From Alphaproteobacteria bacterium (GTDB taxonomy: Bacteria > Pseudomonadota > Alphaproteobacteria > Rhizobiales > Rhizobiaceae), in the NCBI GenBank assembly GCA_024742485.1, contig JANSYK010000003.1, positions 124,001 through 188,000 of the forward strand: 64,000 bases of DNA, given 5' to 3'. This document shows positions 39,443-47,949 of this stretch, in pieces; position 1 is the first letter of the stretch; the number at the start of each line of letters is the position of its first letter. A model generated the notes under the pieces. The model was not told the origin of the DNA and searched no databases. It saw only the letters and a program-made list of their open reading frames with translations. The position numbers and the translations under genes were made by a program.

Positions 39443-41015
39443 GCAGGTGATCACCGAACCCTCCCGAGCTGGACCGCCGCTTCTGCATCTGACGGGAATC
39501 CAGAAGACATTCGCCAATGGGACTGTCGCCCTTCGGGGTGTGGAATTTGCCGCCTATGCAGGACAGGTTCATGGGCTTCTCGGCGCAAATGGCGCCGGGA
39601 AGTCGACCCTGATCAAGATATTGTGCGCCAGCATACAGGCGACGTCCGGCCAGATGGTCTGGAAGGGTGAGGAGGTTGCGTTTCGCACACCGCTCGAAGC
39701 CAATCGGGCCGGTATCTCCACCATACACCAGGACATTCCGCTGGTTCCAACCCTGTCGGTACTGGAAAACGTCTTCCTGTCGAAGACGGGCGGTTTTCGA
39801 CACAATGCCCGTGACCGGCAAGTGTTTCGCGATCTATGCGACGAGGTTGGCTACGCCGTCAATCCCGATGCCTTGATTCAGGACCTGTCCATCGGTGCGC
39901 GCCAGATGGTCTGCATCCTTCAGGCTTTGAGTTTCGGCGCCGACCTGATCGTGATGGACGAACCGACGGCATCACTTGCCCGGGAAGAACGGCAAGTGGT
40001 CTACCGCACGGTGCGCCATCTGGCTGACAGCGGCAAGGGGCTGATCTTCGTCTCTCATTTCATTGATGAAATCGTTGCCTTGACCGACGAACTGACGGTT
40101 CTGCGCGACGGCAGCACGGTGATGCATGAGCGAACGGCTGACGTTGTCGAAAAGGATATTGCCGAGGCGATTGCCGGCAAGACCGTCAATGCCCTCGAGC
40201 ATCTGCGTCATGAGCGTGGAACCATTCGCGATGATATCGTCCTCGATTGCACGAATTTGCGCTCCCCCGGTAAACTGGCACCAACGAACCTTACCATTCG
40301 CGCTGGGGAGGTTGTCGGGATTGCCGGTCTGCTCGGCTCCGGACGCAGCGAACTGATGCACGTCATATTCGGCGCTGACAAACACGCCGAGGGCGAGGTT
40401 CGGCTTTCGGGCAAGAAGATGCCCAGATCCACCGTCGCGGCGGTACAGTCGGGCATGGCCCTGGTGCCGGAGGATCGCAATCAGCAGGCCATCGTGCCGA
40501 CCTTTGAAATCTGGCGCAATATCACGCTGCCGCACCTGGATGACACCGCGAAGGGCGGGTTTCTCCTGCAGCGCGCCGCAGAATTCGCCAGGGCCGACCG
40601 TGCGATCGAACAACTCAACATCAAGACCGATAGTCCCGAGACCTTCGTGACGGAACTCAGCGGGGGCAACGCCCAGAAGGTGACGGTCGCGCGCTGGCTG
40701 TTCGGCGATGTCAAGCTGCTGCTGCTGGACGAGCCGACGGCCGGGATCGATGTCGGCGCCAAGGCCGATATTCTGGCACTGGTGCGTGATCTCGCCCGTC
40801 AGGGCATGGCCGTTGTGATTGTGTCGTCGGAATTCGAGGAAATTCTGGCTGTCAGCGATCGTGTGCTTGTGATGCGCGACGGTGCGGTTGTCGCCGAGAG
40901 ACCGGCCGGTGAAACAGACGACCATGCCCTGATATTGCTGGCGGGAGCCAATGAAAAATCCAATGGCCACAATGGGGCTGAAACGGCAGGAAACGAGAGC
41001 AAGATCGATGCTTAA
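39414..41015 (+). CDS. Sugar ABC transporter ATP-binding protein (RbsA-like, dual ABC)
   Basis: GLLGANGAGKSTLIKIL...LSIGARQMV...VMDEPTASL; second half LSGGNAQKVTVARWL...LLDEPTAGIDVGAK. Alternative GTG start at 39447. Confidence 0.95.
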   Translation: MSMIVLVSGRQVITEPSRAGPPLLHLTGIQKTFANGTVALRGVEFAAYAGQVHGLLGANGAGKSTLIKILCASIQATSGQMVWKGEEVAFRTPLEANRAGISTIHQDIPLVPTLSVLENVFLSKTGGFRHNARDRQVFRDLCDEVGYAVNPDALIQDLSIGARQMVCILQALSFGADLIVMDEPTASLAREERQVVYRTVRHLADSGKGLIFVSHFIDEIVALTDELTVLRDGSTVMHERTADVVEKDIAEAIAGKTVNALEHLRHERGTIRDDIVLDCTNLRSPGKLAPTNLTIRAGEVVGIAGLLGSGRSELMHVIFGADKHAEGEVRLSGKKMPRSTVAAVQSGMALVPEDRNQQAIVPTFEIWRNITLPHLDDTAKGGFLLQRAAEFARADRAIEQLNIKTDSPETFVTELSGGNAQKVTVARWLFGDVKLLLLDEPTAGIDVGAKADILALVRDLARQGMAVVIVSSEFEEILAVSDRVLVMRDGAVVAERPAGETDDHALILLAGANEKSNGHNGAETAGNESKIDA

Positions 41016-42159
41016 ATCCGATTGGAAACGTCACTTTGACCTGCGTGAAGCAGGTGTCTACTACGCCCTGATCCTGCTTGTGATCATGCTGGGCGTGTTC
41101 ACCTCTCTGTCCGGGCGTCCGGCCTATCTGAGCGCAACCAATTTGACCAATATCCTGTATCAGTCGTCGATGATCGGGATGATGGGCGTGGCGATGACCG
41201 TCGTGCTCATCACCGGCAATTTTGACTTGTCGGTCGGATCTGTCGCGGCGCTCGGTGCGGCCATTGTCGTCGGATTGGCAGGGCCGCTGGGGTTCTGGGC
41301 GGCGGCAGCCATCGCGCTCCTGGCCTGCACCGGGGTCGGCCTCCTCAACGGCTCCATCGTTCAATTGCTGGGCATCAACGCCTTCATTGTCACGCTTGGA
41401 ACCCTGACCGCCATACGCGGGCTTGTCTTGATCCTGACAAACGGCCGCTCGCTGATTGTGTCGACGCCTGAAGCAAAGGCGCAAATGGTTTTCTTCGAGG
41501 GCGGCAAGGTTCCAGTGCAAATGGCGTTGATTGTCATCGGGCTGGTTCTGGTCCTGTGGTTCGCAACTGCTTTCTGGCGCGCGCGCCGTGCCGGTACCGA
41601 AATGCCGTTTTCAACGATCGGCGGGATCATCGGCGGAATGCTCATTGTTGCCATTGCCCTGTTGGCCGGTCCGGAACTGACGGTTGCAAAACCGGTGATC
41701 TACACCGGTATCTACACGCTGATTGTCTGGGCCGTGCTGACCTTTACCACGACGGGGCGCCGCATCTATGCCGTCGGTGGAAACCCGATTGCCTCGCGCC
41801 TGTCGGGCATCAATGTTGCGGGCTACAAGATGGCCGGTTTCATGCTGTCCAGCGCCACGGCCGGATTTGCCGGCATCATGTTCGGCTCGCGTTTGGGGGC
41901 CGTCAACCCGACCGCCCTGGGCGGAGCGGAACTGACGGTGATCGCTGCCGCGATACTGGGTGGAACCTCGCTCTTTGGCGGCGCCGGCAGCGTCATCAAG
42001 ACGCTCGTCGGCGCACTGTTGTTGTTCACTTTGACCAATGGATTCAACATCCTCAATCTGGGAGCCAACTACCAGGGCGTGATCGAGGGAACGGTTGTTG
42101 TCACCGCGGCCGCTATCTATACAGTGGGTGGGCAGCGCAGGAAAAAGGCCGCCGGTTGA
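41008..42159 (+). CDS. Sugar ABC transporter permease (RbsC-like)
   Basis: GVAMTVVLITGNFDLSVGSVAALGAAIVVGL...GTSLFGGAGSVIKTLVGALLLFTLTNGFNIL. Confidence 0.94.
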   Translation: MLKSDWKRHFDLREAGVYYALILLVIMLGVFTSLSGRPAYLSATNLTNILYQSSMIGMMGVAMTVVLITGNFDLSVGSVAALGAAIVVGLAGPLGFWAAAAIALLACTGVGLLNGSIVQLLGINAFIVTLGTLTAIRGLVLILTNGRSLIVSTPEAKAQMVFFEGGKVPVQMALIVIGLVLVLWFATAFWRARRAGTEMPFSTIGGIIGGMLIVAIALLAGPELTVAKPVIYTGIYTLIVWAVLTFTTTGRRIYAVGGNPIASRLSGINVAGYKMAGFMLSSATAGFAGIMFGSRLGAVNPTALGGAELTVIAAAILGGTSLFGGAGSVIKTLVGALLLFTLTNGFNILNLGANYQGVIEGTVVVTAAAIYTVGGQRRKKAAG

Positions 42160-42202
42160 ACAGGGTGGCGCAGTTCCGGACAAGCTGATTTCCGGGGGGA
42201 TC

Positions 42203-42985
42203 ATGAAAGCCGAACAGCAGGCCGAAGGCAAAAAGACGAACAAATATCTTGTTCCCGCGCTCGACAAGGCGCTGGATGTTCTGGAACTGCTGTCCGACCG
42301 TGCCGTGTCCATGTCGCAAACGGAGATTTCGCGCGCGCTCGATCGCAACCCCAGTGAATTGTTTCGCACACTCAGCGCACTGGAGGCCCGCGGATACATC
42401 CGCAGGACCGGTGGCAGTCGGTTTCGCCTGACCCTGAAATTGTTTGAGCTCAGTCGGGCACACTCTCCCTATGATGAGCTTCTGCGCGTCGCCCAACCCG
42501 TCATGCGGCATCTTTCCGAGACCATCCGGGAAACCTGTCATCTGACGACGCTGCGCGCCGGCGAGATCGTGGTCCTGGCCCAGAATGAAAGCCCCAAGCC
42601 GCTCCGCCTGTCGGTCGAGGTCGGTTCACGCCATTCACCTCTGTCGACAACATCGGGGCGATTGTTGCTTGCGGCAATGAACGACGAGGACCGAAAGGCC
42701 TTTTTGAGCGACTATACGGACTTCGATACGCGGCCCGATGATGTCCGTGACACGTTCCTCACCCGTGTCGAAACCGTCGCTGAACGCGGATATGAAATTG
42801 CTGATGGCGAACGCTTCGTGGGCGGCCTTGATGTCGGCGTAGCGGTTGGCGGACAGAACTCGACCATCAGGGCGGCCTTGATTGTCGCGACCCTGCGCAG
42901 CGCGGGGGGGCCGGATGTCGACGCCATTGTCGAAGCCGTGACCAAAGCCGGCGAGGAAATAACCAGCGCAGCGGGACTGACCTGA
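42203..42985 (+). CDS. IclR family transcriptional regulator
   Basis: NKYLVPALDKALDVLELLSDRAVSMSQTEISRALDRNPSELFRTLSALEARGYIRRTGGSRFRLTLKLFEL. Confidence 0.95.
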   Translation: MKAEQQAEGKKTNKYLVPALDKALDVLELLSDRAVSMSQTEISRALDRNPSELFRTLSALEARGYIRRTGGSRFRLTLKLFELSRAHSPYDELLRVAQPVMRHLSETIRETCHLTTLRAGEIVVLAQNESPKPLRLSVEVGSRHSPLSTTSGRLLLAAMNDEDRKAFLSDYTDFDTRPDDVRDTFLTRVETVAERGYEIADGERFVGGLDVGVAVGGQNSTIRAALIVATLRSAGGPDVDAIVEAVTKAGEEITSAAGLT

Positions 42986-43145
42986 ACCAAAGGAAACCGG
43001 ACATGCAGCGTTTTGTCGCCGGAGACGACGGCGGCTCGAAACAACGGACGAGAACGAGCGATCATGTCCACCGTCGAATCATGCTATCGGTCCGCAGAAT
43101 ATCCGATTGAACCGGTGACCACTTTCAACTTCAAGGAAACAGACG

Positions 43146-43817
43146 ATGCAAGAAACCGTATTGTTCAACACCATCCGCGACAATTTGTTCACTGCCGTGG
43201 TCGGAGACATTCTCGACAATATGGGGCATCGCGCGCAGTTTCTGCCGCAGGAGATCAAGCCGCTCGAGCCGGGAACCAAACTTGTCGGGCGCGCCATGCC
43301 GGTTCTGGAGGCCGATTACCTTGAAGGCTCCGGTCAGGGTCCACTGTCGGACAAAGCCTTTGGTCTGATGCTCGAGGCACTGGACGATCTGGCAACCGAC
43401 GAGATCTATATCGCGTCGGGCGCGTCCCTGGAATATGCCCTTTGGGGCGGGCTGATGTCGACGCGGGCCCAGCACCTGAAGGCCGCTGGTGCCATTCTGG
43501 ATGGATTTATCCGTGACACCGGCGAGATCAAATCGCTGGGATTTTCGGTGTTCTCGCGGGGCAGCTATGCGCAGGACCAGGGGGTTCGCGGAAAGGTCCT
43601 GGACTACCGAGTGCCGATACAGGTAGGGCAGGCGTTTGTGCATCCCGGCGATTTGCTGTTTGGAGACGATGAAGGTGTTCTGGTGATCCCGCAATCGGTC
43701 GAAAAAGAGGCGATCGAGGGCGCATTGGAAAAAGTCGCAACGGAAAACGAAGTAGCGGTCGCCATCCGAGGTGGCATGAGCACGCGGGAGGCCTTCGACA
43801 CGTTCGGCGTCATGTGA
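43146..43817 (+). CDS. RraA family protein / HMG-aldolase-like
   Basis: TAVVGDILDNMGHRAQFL...AILDGFIRDTGEIKSLGFSVFSRGSYAQD...HPGDLLFGDDEGVLVIP. Confidence 0.9.
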   Translation: MQETVLFNTIRDNLFTAVVGDILDNMGHRAQFLPQEIKPLEPGTKLVGRAMPVLEADYLEGSGQGPLSDKAFGLMLEALDDLATDEIYIASGASLEYALWGGLMSTRAQHLKAAGAILDGFIRDTGEIKSLGFSVFSRGSYAQDQGVRGKVLDYRVPIQVGQAFVHPGDLLFGDDEGVLVIPQSVEKEAIEGALEKVATENEVAVAIRGGMSTREAFDTFGVM

Positions 43818-43852
43818 CACGCGCGTTCCCTTCATCTTGATGGAGACCGGTG

Positions 43853-44701
43853 ATGACCGAGAACTATTTGAGCAATCTGGCCGGTTTGTTTGCCACGCCG
43901 ACGGCGGAAAACCCAACGGTTGTGATTATGGAGGCGGCCTTCCGGCACCATGATCTCGACTGGAAATACCTCAATTGCGATGTCTCGCCGGACAATCTTG
44001 GCGATGCGGTTAGGGGTGCCCGGGCCATGGGTTGGGCCGGGTTCAATTGTTCGCAGCCGCATAAGGTTGCGGTGATCGAGCATCTGGATGGTCTTGCCGA
44101 TTCAGCGAAAATCATTGGTGCGGTGAACACGGTTGTTCGGCGCAATGGATTGTATATCGGTGAAAACACGGATGGCCTTGGGTTCCTGAAGTCGATCGCA
44201 TCAAAAATGGACCCGGCCGGGAAGAATGTGCTGATGTTTGGTGCAGGCGGAGCAGCCCGGGCGGTCGCAGTGGAACTGGCCCTTGCGGGCGCCGCACGCG
44301 TCGACATTGTCAACCGGTCCGTCGGACGCGGTGAAGAACTGGTTGCTCTTCTCAATGCCGATACGTCCGCAACGGCCCGGTATCACAACTGGAGCGCGGA
44401 TTTTGCCATACCGGAAACAACCGACATCGTCATCAACATGACTCCCATTGGCCTGTTCCCGAAGGTGGACGACGAACTTGACGTCGATTTCACGACATTG
44501 AAGAGCCATATGCTGGTCGTCGACGCGATTACCAATCCGCCGGAGACCCGGTTGATACAGACGGCACGGAACAAGGGTTGCGGAACACTTGATGGCCTCG
44601 GCATTGTCGTCAATGTCATCGGAATATGCCTTGAAATGTGGACCGGGGTTGATGTCGACAGACGGGTCATGCTTCAAGCCGTGGCTGATCTCAACGCGTA
44701 A
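43853..44701 (+). CDS. Shikimate dehydrogenase-like (AroE-family) oxidoreductase, non-canonical substrate motif
   Basis: GFNCSQPHKVAVIEHLD, GAVNTVVRRNGLYIGENTDGLGFL, NVLMFGAGGAARAVAVELA; SxS substrate motif absent (TPTAENPTV). Confidence 0.85.
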   Translation: MTENYLSNLAGLFATPTAENPTVVIMEAAFRHHDLDWKYLNCDVSPDNLGDAVRGARAMGWAGFNCSQPHKVAVIEHLDGLADSAKIIGAVNTVVRRNGLYIGENTDGLGFLKSIASKMDPAGKNVLMFGAGGAARAVAVELALAGAARVDIVNRSVGRGEELVALLNADTSATARYHNWSADFAIPETTDIVINMTPIGLFPKVDDELDVDFTTLKSHMLVVDAITNPPETRLIQTARNKGCGTLDGLGIVVNVIGICLEMWTGVDVDRRVMLQAVADLNA

Positions 44702-44722
44702 GCTCGAGGAAGCTTCGGCGGT

Positions 44723-46516
44723 TCAGATGATCTCCAACCGGATCTCGGGTTTGGCTGACCGCAACGTATAGAGTGCAAATGTACTGCCGATTTGGGTATC
44801 GAGAATTTCAACATGTGACAGCCCGACCGGATTGAGACGGCGGCCATCATTGATGCGGACCTGAAAACAACAGGGATGTGTTGCGATGAGCGTTATGGCA
44901 TTGGCGCTGTAGTGCACTTGAACATCGTTTTCCAGGAATGATTTGACGATCGGCACCGCCTCCCTGGTTTCAAGAAAGGTCAGCCAGGGAAATGTCTTTC
45001 GGACAAAAGCGATGCCGCGCTCGAATTGGTGAAACAGGCCCGTTTGATGGCCGTCTTGATCAGCGCGCCAGGGCAGTGATTGGGCATTGCGCCAGTGTTC
45101 GTTGTCCGGAAAATTCTCGGGCGTCTCGTAAACATCGTCGGTGTGCAGGAAGTGGGTCCAGACACCCATCGTTCCGATTTGCGAGGCCAGCACGAACCGC
45201 GTCATGCCCGACAGGGCATAACCGGACGTTGCGCGCGGAAAGCAAAACAGATCCGGGTTCCAAGGCTCCGGTCCGAACTCACGGTTTTCCCCACGCTCAA
45301 AATCACCGCCGGAGTAGAATCCGCATATCGCATTCATCTCCGGGTAGACTTGGCTCAATGCCCGGGCACCGGCTTTGTCATATTGGTTGATTGGCGGAAC
45401 ATAGGTTGTAGGCAGGGGGCCAAGGCCGCTATCCGTCCATTGGACAGAGGAAACCTGCAATGCCTTGACCATCTTTCCGCTGGTTTCCCAGTGCTCAAGC
45501 AAGAGGGGGAAATGATTGTAGCCATGCAATCCCAATTCACCTTCATCTGCTGCCGCCTGGGCCGCTGCGACATTGAATGGTGAAACTTCTGCGGTGGAAG
45601 GACGGTGGCCGGTGGCATCAAATTCGAGCTCGCTCGGCTGCACATCATCATCATAGTCGAAGACGCAGAGCCACGTGTAGCGCAGTGCGTGTTTCCGCGC
45701 CAATGAAACCATGTCGCCAAACCAGATCTGATCGTAAAATTCCAGGTTGCTCATGTTCGGATATTCCCGCGAAATCGGCTCCAGCGTCTGCTCGAACATC
45801 TCCGGCGGATAATCGTCGATCTGAACTGTGGCAATGTTGGCGATCGGCAGAACGCTCACCGGCTGCACCGCCGCGATGGACTGGACGATCAGACCCCTTG
45901 ACGTTTTCTCTCCAAGAACGACGGTGTTCCAGTAGACAACGCGCCCCTCTCCGAAGCGGTTAAACCAGGCCAGCGGTCTTCCGCCTTCGGACGTTGCGAT
46001 GATTGTGGTTTCTGGAACCGGAATGAGATCGTAGGAGGTGTGTCCCGAAAGTTCATCGTGAGACAGTTGAAGTCCGCCAAATGCGGGAAAGAAATCCGTT
46101 GGAAAACAAAGACCCTCGGTTTCACCCGCCACCAGCTGCGGCCATTTGGAATAGGTTGGGACACCGAACAGATCCGCCAGGGCGACGGACCAGCCTCGAT
46201 ACGCGACGACCAGTCCTCCGCCAAGGGAAACAAACCGCCGAATACTGTCAATCTTGCGCTCATCCAGCCTGTGAAGGGCCTCTGTACAAAGTATCAGAGC
46301 GCTGAAATCGTCCAGATCGGGCCAAAGCGATGGCTCTGACAGATCAAAGCTCCGAAGGTCCATCCGGGCGTAGAAGAGGGATTTTGTGGCATTGTATCGG
46401 ATTGATCCGGAATAGGGATCAGCAGAATCGCAAATCATCAGAACGGCTTGCTTTTGACTCCCGTCCGATTCTGCGGTTGCATTCCGGTCCCACGGATTTG
46501 TTCGTCTGGCTTTCAT
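44723..46516 (-). CDS. DUF2194-like protein (amidotransferase-like N-terminus + polysaccharide-deacetylase-like region)
   Basis: ORF to 46552; alternative start MKARRTNP at 46516. QAVLMICDSADPYSGSIRYNATKSLFYARMDLRSFDL...ATVQIDDYPPEMFEQ...GELGLHGYNHFPLLLEHW...CGFYSGGDFERGENREFG. Confidence 0.6.
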   Translation of the reverse strand: MKARRTNPWDRNATAESDGSQKQAVLMICDSADPYSGSIRYNATKSLFYARMDLRSFDLSEPSLWPDLDDFSALILCTEALHRLDERKIDSIRRFVSLGGGLVVAYRGWSVALADLFGVPTYSKWPQLVAGETEGLCFPTDFFPAFGGLQLSHDELSGHTSYDLIPVPETTIIATSEGGRPLAWFNRFGEGRVVYWNTVVLGEKTSRGLIVQSIAAVQPVSVLPIANIATVQIDDYPPEMFEQTLEPISREYPNMSNLEFYDQIWFGDMVSLARKHALRYTWLCVFDYDDDVQPSELEFDATGHRPSTAEVSPFNVAAAQAAADEGELGLHGYNHFPLLLEHWETSGKMVKALQVSSVQWTDSGLGPLPTTYVPPINQYDKAGARALSQVYPEMNAICGFYSGGDFERGENREFGPEPWNPDLFCFPRATSGYALSGMTRFVLASQIGTMGVWTHFLHTDDVYETPENFPDNEHWRNAQSLPWRADQDGHQTGLFHQFERGIAFVRKTFPWLTFLETREAVPIVKSFLENDVQVHYSANAITLIATHPCCFQVRINDGRRLNPVGLSHVEILDTQIGSTFALYTLRSAKPEIRLEII

Positions 46517-46644
46517 GGTCGGTCCGGTTTCCGAAAGATCCCAAGGCTCCAATAGGCCATTTTTCGGCGCAAGAATACCGCCAATTGCACGACCGGACTT
46601 GGCACAATAGGAATAGATGTGTGATCAAAGGGTGGGGGAGTCTT

Positions 46645-47862
46645 ATGCAGGGGGGCGGTGACATAAAGGCAACGGAGAATGCGCCCGCGCAGAGCGGAAT
46701 GCCGCTCAGCCGGCCCCTGCGTGTACTGTTGTGCCCGGACCAGCCGGATTGGGCCTTCGACAACATTGCCGACAACGTCATTCGGTATGCACCGGAGCAA
46801 TTCGAGTTTTCGAAACGTTTCACCCGCAAACCGCCGGATCGGGACCTTGGGGCGATTATCGAATGTATTGCCAGTGAAAATATTGACGTTGTTCACTTCT
46901 TCTGGAGAGAGGATCTTTTCGAATTCCTCAGACCACCAAATCTACTGGCTGCTGCTGACCGCATCGGATTGGCACTCGGCGATATCATCGAAATCATAGG
47001 AACACGGGCCTACACCACATCCGTTTACGATCACCTTCACACCGCGCCGGAACGTGTGGCGGAACGAATTGATTCATTTCATCTGATCGATTCCTATTCC
47101 GTGTCCTCCATGAAGCTTCAACACATCTATTCGACCTTGTCCGAACTGCCGGATCCCGATGCGCTGATCACGGACGGCGTCGATCTGGAGTTCTTCTCGC
47201 CGCGCTTTGCCAGCGGGACTGCCCGGCATCCACCGGTCATCGGCTGGGTCGGCAACAGCAGCTGGGGCAAAAGCCAAAAGGGCGACCCCAAGGGTTTCTT
47301 CCGACTGTTCCAGCCGGCACTGGACATTCTGACCAGTCGGGGCGTGCAGGTGCGTTCGCAGGTCGCTGATCCACAGGTCCGTCTGATTCCATTCAGCGAG
47401 ATGCCGGCCTTCTATCAAGGCATCGATCTTTTGGCCTGCACATCGGCTGCCGAGGGTACGCCCAACCCGGTCCTGGAAGCGATGGCCTGCGGCGTCCCTA
47501 TCGTGTCCACCGATGTCGGGATTGTTCCGGACCTGTTCGGGCCACAGCAATCGGCACTGATTCAGAGGGAACCGGAGCCGGAGTCTTTTGCCGACGCATT
47601 GCAGATGCTCCTCGAAGATCGGCTCCTGTACAATGCCATTTCGCAAGAGAACACGGAAAGCATAAGATCGTGGTCCTGGAAGCAACGTGTCGAGCCCTGG
47701 TGGAATTTTTGGCGCGCGGCCTACCAAAAGGCACGGGATCCGAGGTTGGCCCGCCGACGGATGGTGGCGTTGGAAAGAAACTGCATCAGCCATGAGCAGG
47801 CTGTTGCGCGACATGACCGAGGTTGGCCTTTGAATTGGTTGTTGAATTTCTTCCCCAGGTGA
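46645..47862 (+). CDS. Glycosyltransferase family 1/4-like
   Basis: Start MQGGGDIKATENAP; IGWVGNSSWGKSQKGDPKGFFRLFQPAL...LLACTSAAEGTPNPVLEAMACGVPIVSTDVGIVPDLFG. Confidence 0.85.
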   Translation: MQGGGDIKATENAPAQSGMPLSRPLRVLLCPDQPDWAFDNIADNVIRYAPEQFEFSKRFTRKPPDRDLGAIIECIASENIDVVHFFWREDLFEFLRPPNLLAAADRIGLALGDIIEIIGTRAYTTSVYDHLHTAPERVAERIDSFHLIDSYSVSSMKLQHIYSTLSELPDPDALITDGVDLEFFSPRFASGTARHPPVIGWVGNSSWGKSQKGDPKGFFRLFQPALDILTSRGVQVRSQVADPQVRLIPFSEMPAFYQGIDLLACTSAAEGTPNPVLEAMACGVPIVSTDVGIVPDLFGPQQSALIQREPEPESFADALQMLLEDRLLYNAISQENTESIRSWSWKQRVEPWWNFWRAAYQKARDPRLARRRMVALERNCISHEQAVARHDRGWPLNWLLNFFPR

Positions 47863-47949
47863 TTTTTCAGTGGACACTCGTGGTATCACGATAGATGTCA
47901 GCTTGAGATATTGCGCGTCCCACTGTATGAATACTGCGGGAGAGTGGTT

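Noticed and set aside
46552-46645. Possible sigma54 promoter (CTTGGCAC...) before the glycosyltransferase
   Set aside because: Only the -24-like element matches; no GC element at the required -12 spacing.
47878-47891. TCGTG-GTAT-CACGA hairpin before the barrel protein
   Set aside because: Short 5-bp arms; could be a weak terminator for the glycosyltransferase gene but not well enough supported to call.
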